The position numbers and the translations under genes were made by a program. Source: Tateyamaria sp. (lineage in GTDB: Bacteria; Pseudomonadota; Alphaproteobacteria; Rhodobacterales; Rhodobacteraceae). From it: 9,224 nt of DNA. Under the pieces are notes generated by a model. It was not told the DNA's origin, did not search any database, and saw only the letters and a list, made by a program, of their open reading frames with translations. Of the stretch, positions 1 through 5,674 are shown piece by piece. The stretch is taken from NCBI GenBank assembly GCA_018668195.1, contig JABITU010000054.1, forward strand, positions 1 to 9,224, in the 5' to 3' direction. Positions within the stretch are counted from its first letter, which is position 1; every line of letters begins with the position of its first letter.

Positions 1-12
1 AAATGCACCTGT

Positions 13-136
13 GCCACAACGTTTGTGCAATTTTGTAATGACCAGAACGTTTGCCAACTGGGGTACCAACATTGGTTTTCATGAACATTAACAATAATTC
101 TTAAAAGCGTTTTCTATGATATTGCAAACTTCTGGC
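13..136. repeat. Three copies of a ~17 bp motif (two direct, one inverted) upstream of pyrF
   Basis: Copy 1 lies on the + strand at 13-30 (GCCACAACGTTTGTGCAA). Copy 2 is on the + strand at 41-57 (ACCAGAACGTTTGCCAA). Copy 3 is on the - strand at 122-136 (reads GCCAGAAGTTTGCAA). Shared positions approximate rCCAnAA(C)GTTTGnnCAA. The outer copies extend into an inverted repeat, CTGTGCCA at 9-16 and TGGCACAG at 133-140. The DNA between them is AT-rich. This arrangement is typical of an operator for a DNA-binding regulator, controlling either pyrF or a divergent gene beyond the left edge. The regulator is unknown to me, and the motif does not match LexA, Fnr, Fur or DnaA boxes that I know. Confidence 0.4.
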
Positions 137-260
137 ACAGCGGTTGCGCCTTGTGGCGCCCCTTATGCCAAGCCTTCAATGCCTCGACGCTTTTTGGCAG
201 ATAGACTTTGACACAGCACCAACCTATGACCCCCCCAAGCACAGCTTTTAGGGGTCGAAA

Positions 261-956
261 ATGGCAGATGACAGATTGATCGTGGCACTGGATATGCCAA
301 ACGCGGTTGCAGGTTTGGACTTAGCCCAACGCCTTGGCAGCAGCATCAGCTTTTACAAGATCGGCCTAGGCATGTTGACCGGAGGCGGCCTCGCACTTGC
401 AAACGAGCTCAAGCAAGAGCACGGCAAACGCATTTTTCTCGATATGAAGCTTTTCGACATTGGTGCAACCGTCGAAGCCGCAGTGCGTGGGCTTGCACAA
501 TTCGATCTGGATTTTTTAACGGTACATGGCGACCCACACGTTGTGCGCGCAGCTAAGCAAGGTGCCGCAGGCAGCGGGCTGAAGATTCTGGCTGTCACAA
601 TCCTGACATCGCTCGACCGAGCCGATCTGGATGCCAGTTTGATCCAGCCCGGCGACATCAGCGATCTTGTGCAAACGCGCGCGGGCCGCGCATTCGATGC
701 GGGCGCCGACGGTGTCATAGCGTCACCTCAGGAAGCCGAAGCAATCCGTGCTTTGCCCGAAGCCCATGGCCGATTGATTGTGACACCTGGTGTACGCCCC
801 ACCGGTGCCGATTTGGGTGACCAAAAACGCGTTGCAACACCCGCAAACGCCATTTCTAACGGCGCAGATTATATCGTAGTCGGCAGACCAATCTGGAAAG
901 CAGCCGACCCGCAAAGCGCGGCGACATCCATCCTTGCAGAAATGGCCAGTCAGTAA
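261..956 (+). CDS. pyrF: Orotidine 5'-phosphate decarboxylase
   Basis: PyrF decarboxylates OMP to UMP, the last step of de novo pyrimidine synthesis, in the cytoplasm. The 231-residue length is normal for the bacterial short form. The strand-1 motif IVALDMPN carries Asp11, and Lys33 follows in FYKIG. The catalytic D-x-K-x-x-D array is Asp61-Lys63-Asp66 (FLDMKLFDIGATV); most relatives have a proline where this protein has Gly68. The phosphate-binding end of the TIM barrel is visible as TPGVRP, then DQKRVATP, then IVVGRPIW near residues 206-213. The ATG at 261 is preceded by AGGGG at 250-254 with a 6-base gap, which fixes the start. The gene stands alone: no other pyrimidine gene is visible, no clear terminator follows, and the next feature is a small-RNA locus. 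The family assignment is very secure. Confidence 0.97.
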   Translation: MADDRLIVALDMPNAVAGLDLAQRLGSSISFYKIGLGMLTGGGLALANELKQEHGKRIFLDMKLFDIGATVEAAVRGLAQFDLDFLTVHGDPHVVRAAKQGAAGSGLKILAVTILTSLDRADLDASLIQPGDISDLVQTRAGRAFDAGADGVIASPQEAEAIRALPEAHGRLIVTPGVRPTGADLGDQKRVATPANAISNGADYIVVGRPIWKAADPQSAATSILAEMASQ

Positions 957-1101
957 GGCCCTGCAACAACCCAACGGAGAACTCAGAGCCCGAATGCAGC
1001 AACGCGCAACCCAACGCGTGCGCCATTTCACGCCCTACAGCTTGTGCTTTCAAAGCAACAGACCACAGGATATCGTTGGATCGAGAATTCCAGACTTTGG
1101 A

Positions 1102-1107
1102 TATACT
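1102..1107 (+). promoter_or_regulatory. Possible -10 element for the small RNA
   Basis: TATACT matches the sigma-70 -10 consensus at five of six positions. A TG pair lies just upstream at 1098-1099. The only -35-like sequence is TTGGAT at 1076-1081, with an over-long 20-base gap, so the -35 assignment is weak. Transcription would begin around 1113-1116, immediately before the structured region. Confidence 0.3.
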
Positions 1108-1109
1108 CA

Positions 1110-1207
1110 CCTTAATGGTATGTAGTTTGTCAGGTGATACTCCCAGACAAACCGGTTCTTCCTGCGGTTTGTCACCTCCCCCCCGCACCCTTGCGGGGGG
1201 CTTTCTA
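1110..1207 (+). ncRNA. Candidate trans-acting small RNA (possibly mmgR/suhB-like)
   Basis: Roughly 95 bases with no sensible reading frame fold into well-formed hairpins. GACAAACCG (1146-1154) pairs perfectly with CGGTTTGTC (1165-1173), leaving a 10-base pyrimidine-rich loop that contains TTCTTCCT. The same 1146-1152 arm can instead pair with GTTTGTC at 1125-1131, so two exclusive folds exist. AGGTGA (1132-1137) can also pair with TCACCT (1172-1177). A perfect intrinsic-terminator hairpin closes the unit at 1179-1200. The layout of an unstructured 5' end, a central hairpin with a TTCCT-type loop, a CCTCCCCC linker and a C/G-rich terminator is what I recall of the alphaproteobacterial mmgR (suhB, alpha-r8) small RNAs. 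That family name is from memory and unproven. An attenuator is less likely, because no gene starts directly downstream. Confidence 0.55.
1179..1206 (+). terminator. Intrinsic terminator of the small RNA
   Basis: CCCCCCGCA (1179-1187) pairs perfectly with TGCGGGGGG (1192-1200) around the tetraloop CCCT, giving a nine-base-pair stem of mostly G-C pairs. It is followed by CTTTCT. The T-tract is short, but the stem is very stable. It could also stop read-through from pyrF. Confidence 0.7.
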
Positions 1208-1755
1208 TGAGACACTCCTGTTAAAGACTGAACTTGGCCACGCGCCCAACAAAGTCGCTGCTACGTGCTTTCAACAGCTCGAATGTAGTTAGATTATTTA
1301 AAAAATCTTAGGGATGCACAGACGCTTATCGTCACCTTCGTTGACAAGGCTAATGCCTGACCCACAGCTTTACAGCAGGTGGACAGCAAAAAACCAAACC
1401 GCATGGCCGATAGAACTGTAGTATATGGGACCCCAAGTTATCGCTTTGGTTGGTTCAATCAGCAATAACCCTTCACGCTTTTCGCGCAACGCGCAGCACC
1501 GCGCCAGATCAATCCAGGCTGGTCGCAACGTCGAATAACGACCAACGGGTCGCCCACGAACAATGCCAGTTTTGCACCCATTCAGTCGTGCGCCATGTTT
1601 ATAGCTAGGTTGAGACGACACATCTACCTAATGCACGATGAGAAGAGTCATGCGAAAAACTTGAGTAAACTAGCGCAGCGTAAAACCCAAAATTTCAATG
1701 CCAAAATGATGTCCGGTGTTTCAGGTGTTTCGTCGAATGCTATAAAGGCCCTATT
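1208..1755. other. Intergenic stretch with no recognisable gene
   Basis: About 550 bases separate the small-RNA terminator from dinB. The longest open frames here are an 83-codon minus-strand frame (1370-1621) and a 67-codon plus-strand frame running into dinB (1595-1798). Neither has a convincing ribosome-binding site, domain or familiar motif. The composition is mixed, with an AT-rich patch containing TTTAAA near 1288-1309. The stretch is longer than the other gaps in this window. It may be a decayed gene, a second untranslated RNA or simply drift. No tRNA cloverleaf, insertion-sequence end or clear T-tailed hairpin was seen. Confidence 0.5.
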
Positions 1756-3009
1756 ATGCCAAGTTTATGCCGCGATTGCCTCACTGATTTTGACGTAGGA
1801 CAGCGTTGCCCTGCCTGCGGCAGTCCGCGCACGATACATCATCCAGAGCTATTTGACCTATCTATAGCTCACATGGATTGTGATGCGTTCTATGCTTCCG
1901 TAGAGAAACGCGACGACCCCAGCCTAGAGGGAAAACCAGTCATCATCGGTGGTGGACGGCGTGGTGTTGTATCGACCGCATGCTATGTGGCGCGGATTCG
2001 TGGCGTGCGTTCGGCCATGCCGATGTTTCAAGCGCTCAAGCTGTGCCCAGATGCGACGATCATCAAGCCCCGCATGGAGGCTTATGCCGAAGCGTCCCGA
2101 GCCATCCGTGCAATGATGGAAGAACTGACCCCTGCCATTGAACCCCTGTCGCTCGACGAAGCGTTTCTGGATCTGACCGGCACAGCCCGGCTTCATAAAA
2201 GGCCACCCGCGCTCATGCTTGCACGTCTGGTCAAACGAATGCAGGACGAACTGGGGCTGACCGGTTCCATCGGCCTGAGCCACAACAAGTTTTTGGCCAA
2301 GGTTGCATCGGACCTTGAAAAACCGCGTGGATTTTCCGTGATTGGCGCTGCAGAAACTAGCGCATTCCTGCAAGACAAGTCCGTACGAATAATTTGGGGC
2401 ATCGGCCCTGCCGCACAGGCCACGTTGGAAAAGGTCGGCATTAGAACCTTTACTGATCTTTTGAGATGGGAACGGACCGATCTTGTGTCGCGCTTCGGGT
2501 CCATGGGCGAACGGCTATGGCATCTTGCGCGCGGGCGGGACCGGCGCGCGGTGTCCCAAAACGCACCAATGAAATCCATCAGCAACGAAACCACCTTTAG
2601 CAAAGATACCAACGATGCCAATATCCTCGACGGCCATCTGTGGCGTATGGCTGAGAAAGTATCAAACAGGGCCAAGGCTAAAGGGCTTGCTGGTCGAGTG
2701 GTGACACTCAAACTTAAGCGGCATGATCATTCGTCACTGACGCGGAGGGTTTCGCTATACGAACCTGTGCAACTGGCAGACACAATTTATCGAACAGCAC
2801 GGTCTCTTTTTGATCAGGTGGGCAACGAAGGGCCTTATCGCCTGCTGGGTTGCGGGCTTAGCGATTTATGGGCTGCAGACGAGGCCGAAGCGTCTGGCGA
2901 CCTTTTGGATCCCGAAGCGCGCAAACGCGGGCAGGCAGAGCGGGCCACAGATGCTATCCGGGATCGATTTGGCAGCGATGCAATCGTGAAAGGCCGCGCG
3001 CTAAGGTGA
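1756..3009 (+). CDS. dinB: DNA polymerase IV (Y-family translesion polymerase) with N-terminal Cys4 zinc ribbon
   Basis: DinB copies past damaged template bases at blocked replication forks, at the cost of mutation. The 417 residues include a polymerase core from about residue 36. Metal-binding Asp41 is in AHMDCDAFYASVE, where Tyr46 occupies the steric-gate position. The palm motif PLSLDEAFLD supplies Asp134 and Glu135. SIGLSHNKFLAKVASDLEKP and IWGIGP (helix-hairpin-helix) follow, then the little-finger domain. Before the core sits CRDC-x9-CPAC (Cys5, Cys8, Cys18, Cys21), a likely zinc ribbon absent from E. coli DinB but, as I recall, common in Rhodobacterales homologues. The ATG at 1756 follows AAAGG at 1744-1748 with a seven-base gap and retains the cysteine module. 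No alphaproteobacterial LexA box (GTTC-N7-GTTC or GAAC-N7-GAAC) was seen upstream, so SOS control is not evident. The gene is convergent with its downstream neighbour. Confidence 0.96.
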   Translation: MPSLCRDCLTDFDVGQRCPACGSPRTIHHPELFDLSIAHMDCDAFYASVEKRDDPSLEGKPVIIGGGRRGVVSTACYVARIRGVRSAMPMFQALKLCPDATIIKPRMEAYAEASRAIRAMMEELTPAIEPLSLDEAFLDLTGTARLHKRPPALMLARLVKRMQDELGLTGSIGLSHNKFLAKVASDLEKPRGFSVIGAAETSAFLQDKSVRIIWGIGPAAQATLEKVGIRTFTDLLRWERTDLVSRFGSMGERLWHLARGRDRRAVSQNAPMKSISNETTFSKDTNDANILDGHLWRMAEKVSNRAKAKGLAGRVVTLKLKRHDHSSLTRRVSLYEPVQLADTIYRTARSLFDQVGNEGPYRLLGCGLSDLWAADEAEASGDLLDPEARKRGQAERATDAIRDRFGSDAIVKGRALR

Positions 3010-3010
3010 T

Positions 3011-3871
3011 TTATTCGGCAGCAAGTGGAACGCGTGCCTGACCGATGCCTGCAACCGTTTCAATCACTTCCTGCAAGCGGCTCTTCGCATCCTCAAAGCC
3101 AGCACTTGGTCGGATAAGGCGTTCATTCATATAAAGAGAGCGGTCAATTTCAACCTGAATGGCATGTTGCTTGCGGGACGGACGACCATAGGCTTGAACT
3201 ACATATGCACCAGCAAAAGGCGCGTTGCGCACGACCGTAAAACCGGCAGAGGTAAAAGCACTCTCAATTTCGTCTACAATGGTGGAATCCGCAGCCGCTC
3301 CGAAGCGGTCGCCAAGCACAACATCAGGGCGCGCTCTACCGCTCCGCACCACACCGTCCATCGCCTCATGCGGCATCGAATGACAGTCGATCAGAATCGC
3401 CTGCCCGTGAACTTGCCGGGCCGTGTCCAGCAATCTTTGCAACATCTGATGGTAAGGCCGCCAATACAAAGCGATGCGCCGATCAGCCTCATTCATGGAA
3501 ATCTTGCCGCGATAGATCTCGCGGCCATTGGCGACTACTCGGGGAATCACCCCAAGGCCACTGGTGATGCGGGGGTTATGCCCCTGACGCCGAACGCCTT
3601 CGATTACGGCGGGGTCTAATTCTTCGAAACTGCGGTTCAGATCAACAAAAGCACGTGGCGCCCCTGCCTTGATCAGCGGCGCGCCAAACTCAGGTGCTTT
3701 TTCAAACAACAAATCAACAAATGCATCTTCGGATGATCGAATTGTCACGGCGTCCAGCAATGTTCGTTGCATAAAGCTAGGCGGATAGTCGCGCCCGGAA
3801 TGAGGCGAGGCAAAAACCACGCAACTGTTCAACTTTTCGGGGGACAGAACTTTGAAAGCAACTTTGGACAT
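3011..3871 (-). CDS. N-formylglutamate amidohydrolase family protein
   Basis: Members hydrolyse N-formyl-L-glutamate to glutamate and formate, the last step of one histidine-degradation route, or act on related N-acyl amino acids. From the chosen start the protein has 286 residues. Family motifs are SPHSGRDYP (22-30), SSEDAFVD (46-53), VDLNRSFEELDP (76-87), YRGKISMNEADRRI (120-133), ILIDCHSMPHEA around Asp162 and His164, and HAIQVEIDRSLYMNE near residue 240. These include the His, Glu and Asp residues expected to bind the metal. The frame could start at 3895, but the ATG at 3871 has AGGAGC ideally placed (3876-3881 on this strand), so I use 3871. No other hut gene is near, so the histidine role is unproven and I give no symbol. 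The stop lies one base from the dinB stop. Promoter-like elements overlap 3884-3912 on this strand. Confidence 0.9.
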   Translation of the reverse strand: MSKVAFKVLSPEKLNSCVVFASPHSGRDYPPSFMQRTLLDAVTIRSSEDAFVDLLFEKAPEFGAPLIKAGAPRAFVDLNRSFEELDPAVIEGVRRQGHNPRITSGLGVIPRVVANGREIYRGKISMNEADRRIALYWRPYHQMLQRLLDTARQVHGQAILIDCHSMPHEAMDGVVRSGRARPDVVLGDRFGAAADSTIVDEIESAFTSAGFTVVRNAPFAGAYVVQAYGRPSRKQHAIQVEIDRSLYMNERLIRPSAGFEDAKSRLQEVIETVAGIGQARVPLAAE

Positions 3872-3924
3872 GAACGCTCCTATTGATAATAGCATAGCGC
3901 AGGAAAGGACAAAGCCAAAAGCCC

Positions 3925-3953
3925 TTGATCCTCTCTTCGACTCCTTTTATAGC
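3925..3953 (+). promoter_or_regulatory. Probable sigma-70 promoter for tRNA-Val (and perhaps rpmJ)
   Basis: TTGATC (3925-3930) and TATAGC (3948-3953) are separated by exactly 17 bases, the optimal spacing. The CTTGA form of the -35 box is usual in Rhodobacterales. Transcription would start near 3960, leaving a GC-rich leader of about 60 bases before the tRNA. This is the best promoter I found in the window. Confidence 0.55.
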
Positions 3954-3963
3954 AGCCCCACCC

Positions 3964-3981
3964 GGCGCGGATTTCCGCGCC
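3964..3981 (+). other. Stable hairpin in the tRNA-Val leader
   Basis: GGCGCGG (3964-3970) pairs perfectly with CCGCGCC (3975-3981) around ATTT. An outer CCCCAC (near 3956-3961) can also pair with GTGGGG (near 3999-4004), extending the fold. It lies between the predicted promoter and the tRNA, so it would be part of the primary transcript. A processing signal is one possibility. The CACTTTTATT that follows makes a weak terminator or attenuator also conceivable. Confidence 0.4.
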
Positions 3982-4019
3982 CACTTTTATTGGGGGCGTG
4001 GGGTGCAAGGGGGCAGAGT

Positions 4020-4094
4020 GGGCGATTAGCTCAGCGGTAGAGCACTTCGTTGACATCGAAGGGGTCACAAGTTCGATCCTTGTATCGCCCACCA
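4020..4094 (+). tRNA. tRNA-Val (anticodon GAC), CCA encoded
   Basis: This is a complete cloverleaf. The acceptor stem is GGGCGAT (4020-4026) with ATCGCCC (4084-4090). The D arm contains AGCTCAGCGGTAGAGC. The anticodon stem is CTTCG/CGAAG (4045-4049 and 4057-4061), around loop TTGACAT with anticodon GAC at 4052-4054. The T arm contains GTTCGATCC. The discriminator base is A4091, and CCA is genome-encoded at 4092-4094. GAC reads GUC and GUU valine codons. The tRNA sits 113 bases before rpmJ on the same strand with no terminator between, so co-transcription and release by RNase P are plausible. Confidence 0.97.
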
Positions 4095-4139
4095 CTCTAT
4101 TACGCCGACAGGGTCACAGGCCCCAAGGCAACAAAAACC

Positions 4140-4184
4140 GACGCACCCTATGCGTCAAACTGCAACCCGGCGCTGCTTCGCGCC
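4140..4184 (+). other. Two hairpins in the rpmJ leader
   Basis: GACGCA (4140-4145) pairs with TGCGTC (4151-4156) around CCCTA. GGCGC (4169-4173) pairs with GCGCC (4180-4184) around TGCTTC. The second hairpin ends 10 bases before the rpmJ Shine-Dalgarno sequence (4194-4200). Neither is followed by a T-tract, so they are not terminators. They could influence tRNA processing or rpmJ translation, which is inference only. Confidence 0.35.
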
Positions 4185-4207
4185 ATGAAACATGAGGAAG
4201 AAGCGCC

Positions 4208-4333
4208 ATGAAGGTTCGCAATTCGCTCCGCTCGCTGAAAAACCGTCACCGTGATTGCCGTATTGTACGTCGTAAAGGCCGTGTATACGTCATCAACAAG
4301 ACGCAACCCCGGTTCAAGGCCCGCCAAGGGTAA
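4208..4333 (+). CDS. rpmJ: 50S ribosomal protein L36, zinc-ligand-poor type
   Basis: This 41-codon gene encodes a very basic protein that begins [17 protein letters not shown] and ends RFKARQG, which fits L36, a small component of the large ribosomal subunit. Canonical zinc-binding L36 uses Cys11, Cys14, Cys27 and a histidine. Aligned by eye, these positions here are His14, Cys17, Asn30 and Phe36, so the zinc site is lost. The sequence resembles the E. coli zinc-independent paralogue YkgO (RpmJ2), and in alphaproteobacteria this form is usually the only L36. GAGGAAG at 4194-4200, seven bases before the ATG, is the best ribosome-binding site in the window. The gene is followed within 30 bases by a strong terminator, and it probably shares a transcript with the upstream tRNA-Val. 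Confidence 0.96.
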   Translation: MKVRNSLRSLKNRHRDCRIVRRKGRVYVINKTQPRFKARQG

Positions 4334-4359
4334 AACGCTACAGAGGAATGTGTGCTTGC

Positions 4360-4391
4360 AAAGCCGCCCCTGAACGGGCGGCTTTTCTTTT
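4360..4391 (+). terminator. Intrinsic terminator of rpmJ
   Basis: AAAGCCGCCC (4360-4369) pairs with GGGCGGCTTT (4376-4385) around CTGAAC, and the run TTTTCTTTT occupies 4383-4391. This is a textbook rho-independent terminator and closes the tRNA-Val/rpmJ transcription unit. Confidence 0.92.
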
Positions 4392-4422
4392 GGTTCTGAC
4401 CTGTTCGTGAAAAGCATAGGTT

Positions 4423-4446
4423 CTTTGCGTAATGCACTGCGCAAAG
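4423..4446. repeat. Inverted repeat between rpmJ and yghU
   Basis: CTTTGCG (4423-4429) and CGCAAAG (4440-4446) form perfect seven-base arms around a ten-base centre. There is no T-tract, so it is not a terminator. The position about 200 bases upstream of the yghU start would suit a dyad operator, but no regulator can be named. The remaining sequence to 4645 has an AT-rich patch with TAAAAT at 4522-4527 but no good paired -35 box. Confidence 0.3.
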
Positions 4447-4645
4447 CAACACACGGGCCGCGACACAACATCAAACAGGTCACTCGGAAAAATGCGCAAA
4501 AGGTCTGTACGCACAAACTGGTAAAATTAGGGCTTTAAAGCGGCTCGTTCAGCGAAATTCTTTATTTTTGCAAGGGTTCGTCTTGCAGCCCTCCGACGCA
4601 GTTTTATGTTGGACGCATATCAAGAAAGCAGAAAGGCTCGAGCAC

Positions 4646-5527
4646 ATGACCGACCCAACCTATACACCGCCTGCCAAATGGACATGGGACAATGAAAGCG
4701 GGGGCCGTTTTGCGTCAATAAATCGGCCCATTGCAGGACCTACAACCGACAAAGCCTTGCCAGTTGGAAAACACCCTTTTCAACTTTATTCACTGGCCAC
4801 GCCCAATGGGGTCAAGGTCACCATGATGTTCGAAGAGTTGCTGGCCGCTGGCCACACGGGTGCCGAATACGACGCGTGGCTGGTCAATATTGGTGAAGGC
4901 GATCAGTTCGGCTCGGGATTTATTGACGCAAACCCAAATTCCAAGATTCCCGCTCTTGTCGACCACAGTGGTGGTGCACCGCTGCGCGTATTCGAGTCGG
5001 GATCGATCCTGATACATCTGGCCGAAAAGTTTGGCGCCTTCCTGCCGATCTCGGGACCGGATCGTACAGAGGTATTTAATTGGCTGATGTGGCAAATGGG
5101 GTCCGCACCGTTTCTTGGCGGCGGCTTTGGTCATTTCTATGCCTATGCGCCAGAAAAATATGAATATCCGATCAACCGCTACGCAATGGAAACCAAACGC
5201 CAACTTGACGTGCTTAATCGCGAATTGGCAGATCGTCCTTTCATTGCCGGCGACGACTATTCCATCGCTGATATGGCGATCTGGCCTTGGTATGGCCAGT
5301 TGTGCCTTGGACGGCTCTATAACGCAGCTGAATTTTTGGACGTTGAAAGTTACACCAATGTCATGGACTGGGCCAAGCGGATTGATGCCCGCCCTGCAAC
5401 GCTTAGGGGATGCATGGTAAACCGCGCCTTTGGTCAGCCTGAGTCGCAATTGCACGAGCGTCACGATGCGGGTGACTTTGAAACGCAAACGCAGGACAAG
5501 ATTGCGCCGCCCGTAAAAGACGCCTGA
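4646..5527 (+). CDS. yghU: Glutathione S-transferase-type disulfide-bond oxidoreductase (YghU family)
   Basis: YghU proteins are cytosolic nu-class/Ure2p-like glutathione transferases that bind two glutathione molecules and mainly reduce disulfides and organic peroxides. The 293-residue product closely matches E. coli YghU from its first residues (MTDPTY, KWTWDNESGG, ASINRP, LPVGKHPFQLYSL). The thioredoxin-like domain has the active-site loop Thr52-Pro-Asn-Gly55, the cis-proline motif NPNSKIPAL (96-104, Pro102) and glutathione-binding Glu117-Ser118 in FESGS. The all-helical C-terminal domain carries APFLGGGFGHFY and YSIADMAIWPWYG, and the tail QLHERHDAGDFETQTQDK is also family-typical. The frame is open back to 4568, but homology begins at the ATG at 4646, preceded by AAAGG at 4632-4636. 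It is convergent with the permease gene. Function is confident at family level; the substrate is unknown. Confidence 0.94.
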   Translation: MTDPTYTPPAKWTWDNESGGRFASINRPIAGPTTDKALPVGKHPFQLYSLATPNGVKVTMMFEELLAAGHTGAEYDAWLVNIGEGDQFGSGFIDANPNSKIPALVDHSGGAPLRVFESGSILIHLAEKFGAFLPISGPDRTEVFNWLMWQMGSAPFLGGGFGHFYAYAPEKYEYPINRYAMETKRQLDVLNRELADRPFIAGDDYSIADMAIWPWYGQLCLGRLYNAAEFLDVESYTNVMDWAKRIDARPATLRGCMVNRAFGQPESQLHERHDAGDFETQTQDKIAPPVKDA

Positions 5528-5590
5528 ATTCGTGTTACTCACGCCCATGTGTATGGGGCGCGCATTTGTTCGCCTCTTGGCATCTCTTAT

Positions 5591-5612
5591 GATCGGCGTG
5601 CAAACGCCGGTC
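5591..5612. terminator. Hairpin with GCAA tetraloop between convergent yghU and permease genes
   Basis: GATCGGCGT (5591-5599) pairs with ACGCCGGTC (5604-5612), nine pairs with one G-U wobble, closed by a GCAA (GNRA-type) loop. It sits 64 bases after the yghU stop and 63 bases beyond the permease stop, so it could end either transcript. No T-run follows on either strand, so it is not a classical rho-independent terminator. It may act as a 3'-end stabiliser or a rho-coupled structure. Confidence 0.4.
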
Positions 5613-5674
5613 GGTACTTTCCAGATGATAAGTGTAGAAAAACCTGCTTTGCGTCTTTTATGTCCAAAAGCGTG

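Noticed and set aside
208..236. Perfect TTGACA at 208-213 as the pyrF -35 box
   Set aside because: At the proper 17-base spacing the -10 position is CCCCCC, and the only A/T-rich candidate (CTATGA) is 10 bases away, so no functional promoter can be assigned.
856..1215. 119-codon minus-strand open frame over the small RNA and the end of pyrF
   Set aside because: It runs through the terminator hairpin and antisense to pyrF, begins at a GTG without a spaced ribosome-binding site, and matches nothing familiar.
1370..1621. 83-codon minus-strand open frame
   Set aside because: No ribosome-binding site, no recognisable domain, and a composition more like random reading; not called as a gene.
1719..1733. 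GTGTTTCAGGTGTTTC direct repeat as a LexA (SOS) box
   Set aside because: The alphaproteobacterial LexA box is GTTC-N7-GTTC (11-base period); this repeat has a 9-base period and the wrong core.
1595..1798. 67-codon plus-strand frame overlapping the dinB start
   Set aside because: Out of frame with dinB, no Shine-Dalgarno, no motif; a chance frame.
4568..4645. Upstream 26-codon extension of yghU
   Set aside because: Similarity to YghU begins exactly at the ATG at 4646, which also has AAAGG upstream; the extension has no family counterpart.
4790..5548. 252-codon minus-strand frame opposite yghU
   Set aside because: The sense strand encodes an unmistakable YghU homologue over the same bases, and the antisense product has no recognisable feature.
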